Source: Arbacia lixula (lineage: Eukaryota; Echinodermata; Echinoidea; Arbacioida; Arbaciidae). From it: a stretch of DNA of 64,000 nucleotides. The DNA lies in contig OZ022596.1 of assembly GCA_963669155.1 (NCBI GenBank), forward strand, positions 4,985,304 through 5,049,303. The letters are read 5' to 3'. The number at the start of each line of letters is the position of its first letter. Within the stretch, counting starts at the first letter, position 1. A program made the translations under genes and the position numbers. The notes beneath the pieces are model-generated. The model was not told the DNA's origin. It ran no database searches and saw nothing but the letters and a program-made list of their open reading frames with translations. Below are positions 23,582-34,926 of the stretch, piece by piece.

Positions 23582-24082
23582 TGAAAGGGATAACTTACCC
23601 TGAATTTTTGTTTCAATACAAGGTGGTACATGAAAGAAACATAAAAGTGAAGGCTTGATGAAAATTAGTCAAAGGAAAAGAAAGATATTAGATTTTGAAA
23701 TTCCAGTTTTGTGACGTCACGTGGTTGTGCTCTCCCATATGTTGTGTGCAATATAATTTGCTCTGTTTCTGTTAATTGACAACGGAATGATTTTTTTTAC
23801 ATACAGGTATGTGTGTAAAAACGGATTTGTGATGATGTGTCAAATGCACATGTACAAAGTTGTGTATCTTTTGAAGAAAATGCACATTTTCGAGAGAAGA
23901 AAATGTACACAACATATGGAAGAGCACCTCGCACGTCAGGTCACAAAATCAAACCCTTAAAAAAATCATAACTTCCGTATCCTTTGCCGGATTTTCACCA
24001 GACCTTCACTCATATGTTCTTTTTCTCATGTGTCTGCTTTTACTTCAACAAACATAATTTCAGGGTGAAATATCCCTTTAAA
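23582..24082. mobile_element. foldback family A copy
   Basis: Left arm landmarks are AAAGGGATAACTTACCCTGA, GTGACGTCACGTG and CTCCCATATGTTGTGT. They return in reverse complement on the right, which ends with CAGGGTGAAATATCCCTTTA. Arms are about 170 bp and the family is about 500 bp long. Confidence 0.85.
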
Positions 24083-24604
24083 CATCCCTTGACTAACAAA
24101 GTTGGTCGGGTGCTAGTGTCTGTCACAGAATAGGTCACACTGGTACGGACATAGAGGGCGCTGATTATCTGGAGGATGGTGACGTGGTTGATCTAAACAT
24201 AGTATACGACTTTAAGTCTAAATCAGCGAGGTGCTCTTTTCACATTAATGAATGTATACAAATAGTTTGATAAACACATATGTTGGTCATAAATTTGTCC
24301 AGAAAAATCTCGTGAGATATTCCAAGGATTATCAAACGATTAGTTCATATAAAACGTGTCTAAAAAGAATGACATCCTCTGACTTTATGATCTTTACATT
24401 TCAGCTTGTTTCGAGTTGTAACGTATCCTAACTCTTCTCGACAATAAACATTCCGTGTGCTCGGTGTCAGTACGTGTCACATAACTTGCATGCAAAGAGT
24501 CTGCATAGAATCACGGAGCTGTATTTTTTTTTAATTAGCGTTTGGGCAAACTCGCTACATTAACTCTTCAATTCTATGAATTAGGCAACTATAAAACAAT
24601 TTAA

Positions 24605-24739
24605 CTATGGGCTACTGTGACCTGGTGAACTCGTTACTCAGTGGGTTTTAATCACCATGACCCTCGGCTAAAGCCTCGGTTTATGGTAATTTCGACCCCA
24701 TTTCGATAATAGATCTGGCAGGTCACAGCAGCCCATAGC
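24605..24739. mobile_element. short MITE with 20-bp inverted ends
   Basis: It starts CTATGGGCTACTGTGACCTG and ends CAGGTCACAGCAGCCCATAG, which are inverted with one mismatch. It is 135 bp long. Confidence 0.8.
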
Positions 24740-24754
24740 TTTGTAGTATATTTT

Positions 24755-24931
24755 TTCCCTATATCTTTCTACCTCTCTCTTGCCCTGTGTATATCTCTCG
24801 CCTTATGTTTATTTCTCTCTCCCTCTCTCTTGCTCTCTGTCCATCTCACAGTGTATATTCCTCCCTCTCTCAATGTCTATTTCTCTCGATATATTGTATC
24901 ACCGTCTCTCTTGCTTTATCTCCGGCCACCC

Positions 24932-24970
<39 letters not shown>

Positions 24971-25400
24971 TGTCTCTCGAGATCTCAATTTATCTATTCA
25001 TATCTCCCTATATTTTCTTCTTCCTCTCTTTTTTTTTTATTTCCCTCTTAATGTCTACTTCTCTCAATTCCTCTCTCCCTATACCTCTCTCTCTCTCTCT
25101 CTCTCTCTGTATCTCTGTCAATGCATTTTTATTTTGTACTTTTCTCTCCCTCTCTCATGATCTTTCTACCTCTCATGATGTCATTTTTCTTAATCTCCCC
25201 CCCCCCCCCTCGCTTGTTTGATCTTACTCTCAAAATCTATTTCTTTTAATTTTTCTCTCCTTCTCTAACGCTCTTTCTCTCCCTCATAATGTCTTTTCTT
25301 TCTATCCCCCTCTCTCGCCCCCTCCCTCTTGTTTGATCTCTCAATATTTCTCTCTTTTTTCCTCTACCCCTCTCTTTTGTTCTTCCCTCTTGACCACGCT
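24755..25400. repeat. pyrimidine-rich CT microsatellite region
   Basis: About 650 bp are almost purely C and T on the plus strand, with CT runs, CCTCTCTC blocks and a C run near 25197. Long open frames rich in Ser, Leu and Tyr here are artefacts of composition. The region sits 450-1100 bp upstream of the TATA box of the peptide gene. Confidence 0.9.
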
Positions 25401-25849
25401 CCCCGCCCCCTAACGTCAATATGTATCATGCTACTGATTTATTACACCTATCACATCAACTTTATTTTTTTTAAAGGAGCTAAATGCACTGAATACCACA
25501 GTAGAGACTGTTCTAAAAATGTCGCCTGACTGGGCGCAAATGATATCTTCTTCTATTTCCATATTGACCTTTGTGGAAAAAGGCATCGAGGGTGCATTAA
25601 GCGGTAACGAGTTAAAGATTTTCGTCAATGTTTGTAGAACTTTGACGTTTGTTGTCATAAATCGAGCGTTAGTGTTGCTACAGTCAAAATTACGGCCGCG
25701 ATTTCCACGCTCTTTTTCTCCCGTGGGGATGTATAGAAGATGGAGTTTCCAATTGCCCATTGCGTGTTAACTCCTTATGTGCTAACGTTACATTTTTTCA
25801 CAAAAACTGCATACGAGCGGGTCTCTGTAGGTTAATCGGCCTTATCGGG

Positions 25850-25857
25850 TATAAATA
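25850..25857 (+). promoter_or_regulatory. TATA box of the small peptide gene
   Basis: TATAAATA lies about 30-36 bp upstream of an initiator-like TCAGTT at 25884-25889. A noncoding first exon to 25932 follows, with a strong donor (GTAAGT). This layout fits a focused RNA polymerase II promoter. Confidence 0.65.
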
Positions 25858-25880
25858 CGGGAGTGAGGAAGCTCAAGATT

Positions 25881-26901
25881 TAGTCAGTTGAAAGTTGCCA
25901 AAAGCCTGGGAAGCCTGCAAGGATTCGTTCACGTAAGTATGTTTCGTTATTCCTACTATCCTACTTATTTCTTCCTCTTGTTCACGTTCTATCTTTCTCT
26001 CACTAGTTTCCTTGTATTTTCCTTTCAATCTCTCTCTCTCTTCTCTCTCTTCTCTCTCTCTCTCTCTCTCTTCTCTCTCTATCTCCTCGGTCTCTCTTAT
26101 CTTTCCTCTCTCTCTTTCTTTCTCTCTCTCTTTCTCTCAGTCACACATATACCTCTCCACTCTTACTCTGTCACCTTATTCCCCGTATGATGTTTATTTT
26201 TGTTTTCCAATTCGCAACATGTTTTCTTGTAATTCCACAAATATACAATCAATTAATTGTTTCATTATACATGATATATCATTTCATGTATTAGTTCAGG
26301 AGCCTATAACCTCACTAACTTCACTTTTTTTTTCTTTTTTTTTTGGGGGGGGGGGGGTAGCCCCCCCCCCCCTCCATCTATTTTGTAATATGCTATTTCT
26401 TCGATAATTAAAATATACAAGTAATCTTTGTAATTTACAAAGGTAAAGGTAATAAACTAATCTATTAATATCTACTGTATATTCATTCATTTTTTTTTAC
26501 GTGCTGTTGTATATCTTATGTAAGACATGCGGAAAAGAAATTCAATCAAGTATTAAAAAAATGTTCATCCGGCACTTTCTTCTTTGACATAGCTCAATCA
26601 TCGCACCATGGTCAGCAAGCTTCATCTCATTATCGCCTTCGCCTCACTCGCTCTCCTTGTGGTTGCCACGTCGGCCTCGGACGATTTCGACGTCGAGATC
26701 CTCGACGATGACGGAATGAAGCGAAATCCCGACCTCATCATCGCAATGGAAGAACTAGCCAAGAGAAACAAGGGCAGGCCGTAGTAAGTAACTTTTTCTA
26801 TACTTTGCCAGAATGCCAAAAAAAAGTTTGTTTCAACATTTTTTAATTGCAGCGATTCAAAGACAAAGACGCCCATTTGCAAAAGTCACGAAACTCAGTA
26901 A
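25881..26901 (+). CDS. small secreted peptide precursor, unrecognised
   Basis: Exon 1 (about 25881-25932) is noncoding. Exon 2 is 26593-26783 with ATG at 26608. Exon 3 runs from 26853 to at least the stop at 26899-26901. The coding parts are 176 and 49 nt, 74 aa in all. The signal peptide is very clear: VSK, then LHLIIAFASLALLVVATSA, with cleavage likely after residue 23. The mature part of about 51 aa is acidic first (SDDFDVEILDDDG), then has MKR and AKR sites around NPDLIIAMEELA, then a basic tail with YDSKTKTPICK and a single Cys. Dibasic sites suggest a neuropeptide or other processed hormone precursor, but a peptide toxin-like or antimicrobial role is not excluded. The donor splits a stop codon: unspliced RNA would end at Pro58. 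I do not recognise the family. Confidence 0.7.
26030..26160. repeat. CT microsatellite in first intron of peptide gene
   Basis: TCTCTC runs with TTCTCTCTC interruptions continue the composition of the upstream block. The promoter and first exon lie between the two blocks. Confidence 0.85.
26608..26783 (+). CDS. peptide gene coding exon 2: signal peptide and acidic region
   Basis: The acceptor is GACATAG before CTCAATCATCGCACC and the ATG. The codons are GC-rich in the third position (GTC, AGC, CTC, ATC, GCC) unlike the flanking DNA, which supports real coding. It ends GGCCGTA before GTAAGT. Confidence 0.75.
26853..26901 (+). CDS. peptide gene coding exon 3: C-terminal tail
   Basis: The acceptor TTTTTTAATTGCAG joins TA to C to give Tyr59. 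The sequence continues DSKTKTPICKSHETQ and then stops. The intron is only 69 bp (26784-26852), short but usable. A further 3'UTR or poly(A) signal was not located with confidence. Confidence 0.6.
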
Positions 26902-27204
26902 GAATCAGCAGTAGGCACTAACCCTCATATATATAAAATAGCACAGTTTTAGTCTCATAAACCTTTCCAGCATGTGGAAAACTATTCTTGTTCTCGTTTG
27001 AAACGTAGTGATCATAATCTCCATTCATATACAGTATTTCACCGGACATCGGTGCGGTGCTGCAACTGCTTGCACCTGATCGTAGTACCGCGGACAGCGT
27101 GGAGTGGAGAACCACGATATATGCTAATTGCGGTTTCATTCTCCAGGAAACATGAACGGCAGAAATCTAGCAATCAAAATTATTTCTCTCAAAGTTAGAT
27201 TCTA

Positions 27205-27430
27205 GTTCTACTAGGTGTTAAAACAACTTTTGACACCTTTGTAAAGTCATTAAATATCAGTTTCAACTCAGATCAAGCTGAAATTGACACATTCAATCAA
27301 GAGATGTCAATCTTTTTTGAGAAAGACTTTGCAAAATTCATCAATTATTTTCTTGTAAGAATCCTTGGAATATTGGGTGAGATTTTCACTTTTGGACAAA
27401 TTTCGACCTCATCATTGTGTGTGCATGAAA
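27205..27430 (+). repeat. repeat family H
   Basis: GTGTTAAAACAACTTTTGAC, ATCAAGCTGAAATTGACAC and GTGAGATTTTCACTTTTGG appear in the family order. A piece at 27437-27482 (ACTAACATATTCAAATTTT) recurs at about 2504 inside the relic element. Confidence 0.65.
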
Positions 27431-27900
27431 TAATAGACCAGTTTACTAACATATTCAAATTTTATGCACACCAGTTTAACAACCTCGAAAAACTCGAAAA
27501 GGGAATCAGGTTTGGTAACGAAAAAATGGAAAAAAACGCGTTGATCCGAAAATGTTTACTTCCTTGTGTTTGGTACGAAGGCCTTGAATATTTTCATTTT
27601 ATTTCTGGAGTAATGGTCCTTATATCAATTTTGTATAAGCGAATCATATTTCATCTCCGGATTAACCATCGAGCCAATGGATTGATGCTCAAATCTTGGG
27701 ATAGACGGACACTATTCAATGTTTTGATGAACGAGATCCCGGTGGACGAAATGTGTGTGTTTGGAATAAAGATCATTCAGAGAAACGTACATCTGCAATA
27801 ATTATTGTGGGACGACCTTTTTTGGATATGGGGTGTTGAGGATTGATACGAATGGTTTTATCCCCTTTTGGAAATAATTTCTTTAAAATAAAGCACCATC

Positions 27901-28051
27901 TGGGCCATGTTGCAAAAAGGATTTCAATTTTTGTAACTTACGTAACTACCATGGCAACAGATTCAATGTTGAGAGCTAATTGGTTGTTGCCGTAGTAGTT
28001 ACCATTGATGGTAAGTTATACTAATTGGAGACTTACATACAACATGGCCCA
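27901..28051. mobile_element. short MITE with TGGGCCATGTTG ends
   Basis: It starts TGGGCCATGTTG and ends CAACATGGCCCA, a perfect 12-bp inverted pair. Inner parts are also palindromic (TTACGTAACTACCATGG against ACCATTGATGGTAAGTTA). Confidence 0.75.
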
Positions 28052-28261
28052 CGTCGTACATGTGTGACTTACCCTTAGCTTCTTCCAATTTTATTACATT
28101 TTCTTCTTTTTTTTCTGAAGGGCTTCATAATGTTTCCATCCGTCTTTAAATCAAATTGTCTAAACATTTTATGTTTCAACTTCCTTTTCAGCATTTTCCC
28201 GTATTACTGGAGTACGCGCAATAGCTAGACAAACGCCACCATTGGCCCGATGCAGGAAACT

Positions 28262-28500
28262 GGTAATTCACTAATGCACTAATGCATTTTTGCACAAGCA
28301 TTTCACACAAATCCTATAAAGCACGAATTGTTGGGTTAACTCCTTATACACCATTAATGTATTTTCGGCCGAGTACTTCACACAAACATATAAAGCAAGA
28401 ATTGTTGGTTTAACTCCTTATACACCAATGTCTTTTCGGCCGAGTACTTCATACAAGCCTAAAAAGCAAGAATTGTTGGGTTAACACTTTATGGGCCACT
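28262..28500. repeat. minisatellite, about 71-74 bp unit, three copies
   Basis: GCA(C/A)GAATTGTTGG begins at 28321, 28395 and 28466. Each unit continues with TTAACTCCTTATACACC and TTTTCGGCCGAGTACTTCA. The last unit is partial. Confidence 0.85.
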
Positions 28501-30119
28501 AGCCCGCTAGACAATGGACCAGTGAAACCTCTCGCCTGATTGATGTTGTTTAGAACCAGAAACCGGCAAAACAATCGTAGCAAGGGATATGACGACACCA
28601 CTTCGGCACTCTATAAAGAAGGAATTTATTTGGGACACTAATATCTTATACTTATTGTGTGATTGCAAACTGTCGAGTTGAACGATAGACGTAACACATA
28701 TTTGTACAAACCTTTCTAAAGCATTATCTTACCATCTTTGCCAGAGGTGGCTCCCGCCAAAAAAAAAAAAAAATAACCCAAAGTCTTACGTCGCGTTTCC
28801 CATGTCCAATAATATGATCTGAAAAGTAACAGATTAACACATAATCCACTTCCGCCTTTTGCCAATTTAATCAACCAACTGTCTTAATCACGTAAAAGAG
28901 TAATTTTTACAAGTTTCAGGATTGATGTAAATGTATTCTTCGGTTTTAATGGTTATATGTTGGGAAGAGGAGTTTCTGTGAGAAAATAGATTAGAAGTTA
29001 AGTGATATGGTTTTATATTTACATGACATTTATTTACATGGCATGACATGACTTTTTATCTTTTTACTTTTGGCATGTCTTTATTAATTCATATATGAAT
29101 TGTGCGCCAACAATTTATTAAAATATGCTCAACATGATTAATTAGTTTGTTAAACTGCCCCTCATGTAGTTGTGTTAAAAGGAATTCTGATAAACCATTC
29201 CTGAATTGAATTGAATTTCAAATTATGTTCATAAGTCATTCTTCATTGTCCTTGATTTACCTTCATGATATCACTATTTTATTCAACCACTTTTAATATG
29301 CGTAGTAAACAAATGGAGACTTAAAGGCATGATAATGTAGGAGTAAACATTATTGTAACAATAGATTATTCAATTGTAGTTGGTAACAAGAGTCAGTTGG
29401 GAAGAATTTATTTGCTGTAGGTCCGTTCAGATATTTCTCTGGAAAAATTAAACCAAATATTGTAGTTAGAGAGGAATCCTGAAATCTAGAAGAGTAATAT
29501 TAGATAATGGGATGATCAATCGTGAAATACAAAATTGTCATCTCGAAATTAAGGACAAGGTAGGACTATTTATATGCAGTTAAGTATATATTAAACCTAG
29601 TCGTAAAAGCTGTGCCATACATTTTGGGGGTTATTTGCATTTAAGGCATGTAGGAAAATCTTGTTCTTTTTTTATTTTTTTATTAGAAAAAACTTGATAC
29701 ATGCATGATTTATTCCGAGCATTCATAAAGGTTCGGAATAAAGGGCTTTAAAAAGGGCTTTAAAAATCAGGGGCGAAATGGAAAATAGGCTGTTGTAGAG
29801 GAAAATGCTACTTCCCCCACCATTTCAAGTTCTTATTTTTTTAATACTTGTAGTAGCTCACTCCAATTTTTCTGTTTCCACAGCATACCAACTACGTTGC
29901 AGATGTACAGTCTCTCAGCTTGCTTCCAAATAAACGAAGACTCCACGATGCATTTCCTGGCTTATCTTTTTTGATTAGGATATGTATGTCAAAACGACTC
30001 GGTCGTCAATATGTAATGCCAATCTGCTGCTATATTGTATCGTTCCGTACAACAATGTCCTTACTAAAAACTCTGTTAAAATTAAGTTGTTTCTCGTCGC
30101 TAAGTGGTGCTAACAACGG
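28501..30119. other. intergenic, nothing clear
   Basis: The sequence is AT-rich. The only sizeable open frame (29920-30132) has no domain. No gene is supported. Confidence 0.4.
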
Positions 30120-30400
30120 TTTACACATTTGAAAAATGATATTACAAGATTGACAATTTGAATCAAGCTGAAATTTACACATCATAGAATCAATTGATAT
30201 CAATTTCTTTCGAAGCAGGTTTTGTGACATTCAACCAAATGTATTTTTTTTACTAGTCCTTTGGATACTTAATTAGACTTTCAATTTTACATTGAAATTT
30301 ATGTGTTATGATTAAGTCAGAGCAAATCAATGCTCATTGTCTATCACACCTGTTAATCCACTAGAAACTTCGGTTATGCATGATGTCTATGGTAGGAAGA
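30120..30400 (+). repeat. repeat family H, diverged
   Basis: It shares GAATCAAGCTGAAATTTACA, GGTTTTGTGACATT and the weak end CGGTTATGCATGATG with other copies. Confidence 0.5.
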
Positions 30401-30741
30401 CTTTGATTATCATTGTGCGCCATTCACACGACTCTCAGAAATAGTCCTCTGTGTTTTGTTAACGTAATACAGTAACTGTTCAGCTTTCATCACACCTGAA
30501 ATAAAATAATCTATTAAAAAAAGCGTTATATGTTTTCACTTTTCTCATTATTTCTTTTTAAAGATTTTGAAATACAAAAGTATGTAGCCCACATTCGGGG
30601 TGTTTATATAGTGAATAATTGTCGATTAGTTGAGATTTCTTTCTTGCTGGAATATCTGATTAACTGATTATTCCTATACCTCATATGAGGACACGTTGTC
30701 CCATGATGCACCGCAAGGCGGTCCCCAAATATTGTTCGTAG

Positions 30742-30835
30742 TCATGTCCACTTCCGTTCTAGTGTACTATGTATATGATCGGAAGCGGAAATGACGCAGT
30801 GTGGCGCATTTTGAGACGGTAAAAGCTAAGCGGAA
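30742..30835. repeat. repeat family F
   Basis: CCACTTCCGTTCTAGTGTAC and GATCGGAAGCGGAAATGACG form the family palindrome, followed by GTGTGGCGCATTTTG. Confidence 0.6.
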
Positions 30836-31190
30836 AGTCCGTACTGATGGCATAATTGTTGTGTCGTCTTCACCGGGACCAGATGTTGTCAAAGTTCTAC
30901 GACTTTATAATTTCGACACTATTTATCATTGATATCCTGAAATCAAGCAAGAATGGAACCTATATATGGTCATGGAAAAAGGAGGCGACTTAGAATGTAC
31001 TCTTTTTTCACATACACACATAAACATACACACACACGCACACGCACACCGTTGTTCACATACTGTGCATAATACATTCGTACATATATACACACATACA
31101 ATCACACACACTGTTATACACTCGCATACACCATCTTTACCGTTGTATTTTCATAAAATGAACGACTTTTGTGAAGACCTGTTCAGTATT

Positions 31191-31640
31191 CAAAGGGACA
31201 ATTCACCCTCAAAATTAAGTTGGTTTCATTAAAAGCAGAAACTTAAAAGAAACATATTAGTGAAGGTTTCCCGAATATCCGTCAAAGAATAGGAACGTTA
31301 TGATATTTTGAAATTTCGATTTTGTGACGTCACGTGCGAGGTGCTCTCCCATATGTTGTGTACAGAATAATTTCATTTTTTTTTTCTGTTTATGACAACG
31401 GTATGATTTGTTTTCAAACAGTTATGTGTGTAAAAACGTATTTCTAATGATGCATCAAATGCACAGGTAAAAAGTTACATTTGGGAGAGCACCTCGCACG
31501 TGACTTCACAAAACCAAACTCTTAAAGATCATAACCTCTTATCTTTTGACGGATTTTCATCAAACCCTCACTAATATGTTTCTTTCACGTTTCTCCTATT
31601 ATTGAAAACAAATGAATTCCTGGGTGAAGTATCCATTTAA
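31191..31640. mobile_element. foldback family A copy
   Basis: It starts AAAGGGACAATTCACCCTC and ends GGGTGAAGTATCCATTTAA, with GTGACGTCACGTGCGAGG and its near reverse complement inside. It follows a CA/TG microsatellite at about 31015-31115. Confidence 0.85.
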
Positions 31641-31920
31641 CTCTTTTTGTGCCAGGCGTGCATTTTGTTACCAGAAATGCGCACAGATGCCATTTTATCT
31701 GGCACAGAAATGGGTTATATGGTTTGTCACATTCGTCAATTACAAACATGCAAACACACTCGTATTAACATCCTTTTTTTTTATTTCGTGGCTCGATTAT
31801 ATTCGTGCACTATTTGTACTGCGATAAACTGGGTCCAGCGTTGGGACACTGCGACGCTCTCTATAGCGAGGACGAAAACATACCAAAGAAGCCGTATCAT
31901 CGGTATGACTTAACGGTTAC

Positions 31921-32073
31921 AGTTTCATTCCAAAGGTTCGAAATTCCGAAACACGTAAGTTGCCTATACCTTGATGCTTGTTAGTCCGAAAACGAAATAG
32001 GGTTCGTTCAACTGAGCATTTGTCGCGTAACGTTCGGAATAATGAACCTTCAGAATAACGAGTGCTTCCCGAC
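31921..32073. repeat. family E short copy (TTCGGAATAACGA type)
   Basis: It runs from ACAGTTTCATTCCAAAGG to AATAACGAGTGCTTCCCG, with CGAAATTCCGAAACACGTAA and GAAATAGGGTTCG inside. The same start and end bound the copies at 37527-37681 and 38826-39522. Confidence 0.75.
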
Positions 32074-33490
32074 TTAACAATAACATGTATGAAATGTTAC
32101 AGTCAGAGGCTAAGGAACCTTTTCAGGAAAAGTAAAATAAAACGTCCGTAATTTAAAAAAATATATATCACATATTCATAAGGTCGTTACATTTCATTCA
32201 CCAATGGTGTACTGACATCGGTCGGTGCATTGGTCAGCGGTGCATTGCTTGTCTTTTAACATATCACTGCGGAGCAGAGAGCAGTGATGTGCCCTGGTGT
32301 GCATCCCTAGACTACAGGAATCGTTCAAAGTCGAAATCAAATGTTTCTAGCATTTATAAATTCGCTGTATCGTCAGTTTCTCGTTCTTATATTGTGAGGA
32401 ACTTTCTTCAACAGTTTTCTTTTCAATGTTCCGTGGTACATACACAATATAATTTTGACCTGCAAAATAGATGTCATATTTAACTCTTCATCTAATATTG
32501 AGGCACTAAATATACAGCCGAATGATTCAAATCCCACATGTGAGCTTTAAACCCACACACAAGGGTGTTATACAATTTAACACATCATACATTATGAAAT
32601 CTATTTACACCGTGATTATTGTGCAATTTTACAACACCATTTTCTTATCACATTGAAATTGCAGATTGCTATTCATTTTTAGGCGATGGTCCATACAAAT
32701 CTGCAATTCTCTCAATAGAGTCGCAGTATATCATTCAACATTTTCACTACCATTGGTGAGAAAAGGGGTAACAAGTCAATTTCAGATTCCAAGGCTTCGT
32801 ACCGAGATGGGTAATCCTCACAGCTATATTGGTATGAAAACAGTGTGAAAATGTGTAGCGAGTCATGCAGATTCCAAGGTTTAGAACTGAGAGGGTTAAC
32901 TTGGCCCTGTCCTAGATAACTTCGACACACCCAAAAAAATGAAAACGTTTAATCTAATTGAATTTATTTTATTTAACCACTGTTTAAAAATTACATAAGT
33001 CAGCCAGTGGTTGTTCTTCCTTCCGCTTATTCGTGCATATATACATGTATTTACAGTGCAATACCAAAACACTTATTTTTAAACTGAATAGAAGTAACAT
33101 TTCCAAAAATCTAAATTAGAAAAATAGAACAGATAAAAATATACAGAATAAACAAATGAGATAGATACATAAAATACACGCATATAAAAGTCTTAGATAT
33201 GATTAAAGCAAGTTAAAAATCTGAATGGTAAAGGCTATCTATGTTAATGCCCCACGATATGATTGACATGGTAATATCAAACAATATTTCATATTTTATA
33301 TTTTTTCGTACCCTTTGTGAGAGTAGACTTGAACGATGTAATATTATTTTCAAAATGCTCGTCTCAACCTCAGATGGGTTATACCTCCGAGCCTACTCCT
33401 GTCCATTCGATTACCAGATAAGAAGTGCTTTCACATTTCATAGTGCAACAACAATATATCGCTAAGCAGACAGGAAAACATTCCAAGGCT
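32074..33490. other. intergenic, nothing clear
   Basis: AT-rich DNA at 32940-33230 resembles LINE 3'UTR composition but carries no readable reverse-transcriptase motif. No gene is supported. Confidence 0.35.
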
Positions 33491-33493
33491 CCA

Positions 33494-33982
33494 TTAAAGG
33501 GAGAGTTAACCCTGAAATTATTTTGGTTTCAATCAAATGTGACAAACGAATAAAATATTATCAGTGAAGGTTTGATGAACATCCGTCAACGAGGAGATTA
33601 GAAAGTTCAGATCTTTTAAAGTTTTTATTTTGTGACGTCACGTGCGAGGTACTCTCCCATATGTATGTGGATTTCCTCAAACAGATATGCATTTTTTTTA
33701 CCTGTGCATTTAATACGTCATTTGAAATAGGTGTTACACACACACACCTGAATGAAAAAAATCATAATTCCGTTGTCAAATAAAAAAAAACAGTTTATGA
33801 AATTATTCTGTAAACAAAATATTAGAGAGCGCCTCGCACGTGACATCACAAAATCAAAATGTTAAAAGACCATAACTTTCTTTTCCTTAGGCCGATTTTC
33901 GTCAAACCTTTACTTATAATCTTTCTGTCATGTGTTTTCTTTTATTGATGAAACATCATTTCAGGGTGAACTATCCCTTTAA
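33494..33982. mobile_element. foldback family A copy
   Basis: It begins TTAAAGGGAGAGTTAACCC and ends GGGTGAACTATCCCTTTAA. The GTGACGTCACGTGCGAGG block is present on the left and returns inverted on the right. Confidence 0.88.
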
Positions 33983-34489
33983 CCATTGCTATCTCATACA
34001 CAAGACCGGAAGTGTGTATAATCGCCGATAGAAGACATTGCCCGGTTCATTACTTGTCTACCTTAGATGCACAGAGCATGATTACAGGCCTGCTGAAAAA
34101 CACTGAAAATAGAAACAACTCCTGTATAATCGATAACCATTTTTTCCAGCTTTAGCCTATTTCCTTCTCTTTTTACATCACATACAACTTCTCACCAAGG
34201 TTTCCTTATGTTATGAGCATGTGATTAGATTAATAGTTATTCCAATGATTGAATCAGGGAGGTGGGAGTTGTTTGCCGAGAAACACAATACATGATAGAT
34301 GATGTTCTACTGTTGCTCTCTCTAGTAATGATATTAATTGATCAATCTGTTGGAATATAAGCACGGAAATAAAATACCATGCAGGACTTCAATGTACACC
34401 TGTTCTACCGGGGACCCATGCATACACATGGGCAAAAGAAATGGAGGCAATTTTACTGGTTCCTAAAAATATCACGGCATTGTCCATAA

Positions 34490-34600
34490 GTCAAGAGGAT
34501 AGCCTGACGGATAGTGTTGCTGCCCGGCTAGCCGTAGATTGCAAGTCCAAGTCCCGCAGGTCCCTCGGTTGTTTGGTTTTTGCTTATTTTCTAACAGATT
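34490..34600 (+). repeat. possible tRNA-derived SINE remnant
   Basis: GGATAGTGTTGCTGCCCGG and TTGCAAGTCCAAGTCCCGC resemble degenerate A-box and B-box positions. There is no cloverleaf or clear tail, so this is tentative. Confidence 0.3.
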
Positions 34601-34662
34601 GATCAGGCAAATGTATTACTGCGGAGAGTTACAGCAAAACAAATGTGATATCATTTTGGTAG

Positions 34663-34926
34663 CTAGTTGACATAATTGTTATCCGGCTGTGTGTCAAACC
34701 GAGTGAAGTAGCATCCACTGGGAAGTTGAGTTATGGGGGACATCGGCATATACGCTGACATATTGGACATGGGGTCGTTTGACGAGAAACTCGCTGACCT
34801 ACCGGAAGGAATCATTCTCGCGCCGGAAGCAGGCCAGCGAGAGGACTGCGCGCTGGGTCGCCTGGAACACACGGACGAAGTTGGTGAGATCGGTTGGGCG
34901 CTGGCGCCCCCAACAGCATACAAATC
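34663..34926 (-). CDS. receptor exon 10: C-terminal signalling tail
   Basis: 87 residues from DLYAVGG to the stop. It contains Y680 (DLYAV), RRPS and RSAS Ser sites, Y736 in AYMPMSP, and Y762 in NNYVN at the very end. YMPMSP is the same core as p85-binding sites of insulin receptor substrate proteins, and pYVN fits Grb2 SH2 binding. Phase 0 matches exon 9. Confidence 0.7.
   Translation of the reverse strand, partial: DLYAVGGASAQPISPTSSVCSRRPSAQSSRWPASGARMIPSGRSASFSSNDPMSNMSAYMPMSPITQLPSGCYFTRFDTQPDNNYVN

Noticed and set aside
24780..25221. Long overlapping open frames rich in Ser, Leu and Tyr
   Set aside because: They come from CT-repeat DNA. All three forward frames stay open, which reflects composition and not coding.
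26622..26882. 86-codon minus-strand open frame
   Set aside because: It is antisense to the peptide gene, whose signal peptide, codon bias and splice sites favour the plus strand.
27304..27801. 165-codon plus-strand open frame
   Set aside because: Its first third is repeat family H and another dispersed repeat. The rest has no domain, no signal peptide and no splice support. It could be reconsidered with RNA data.
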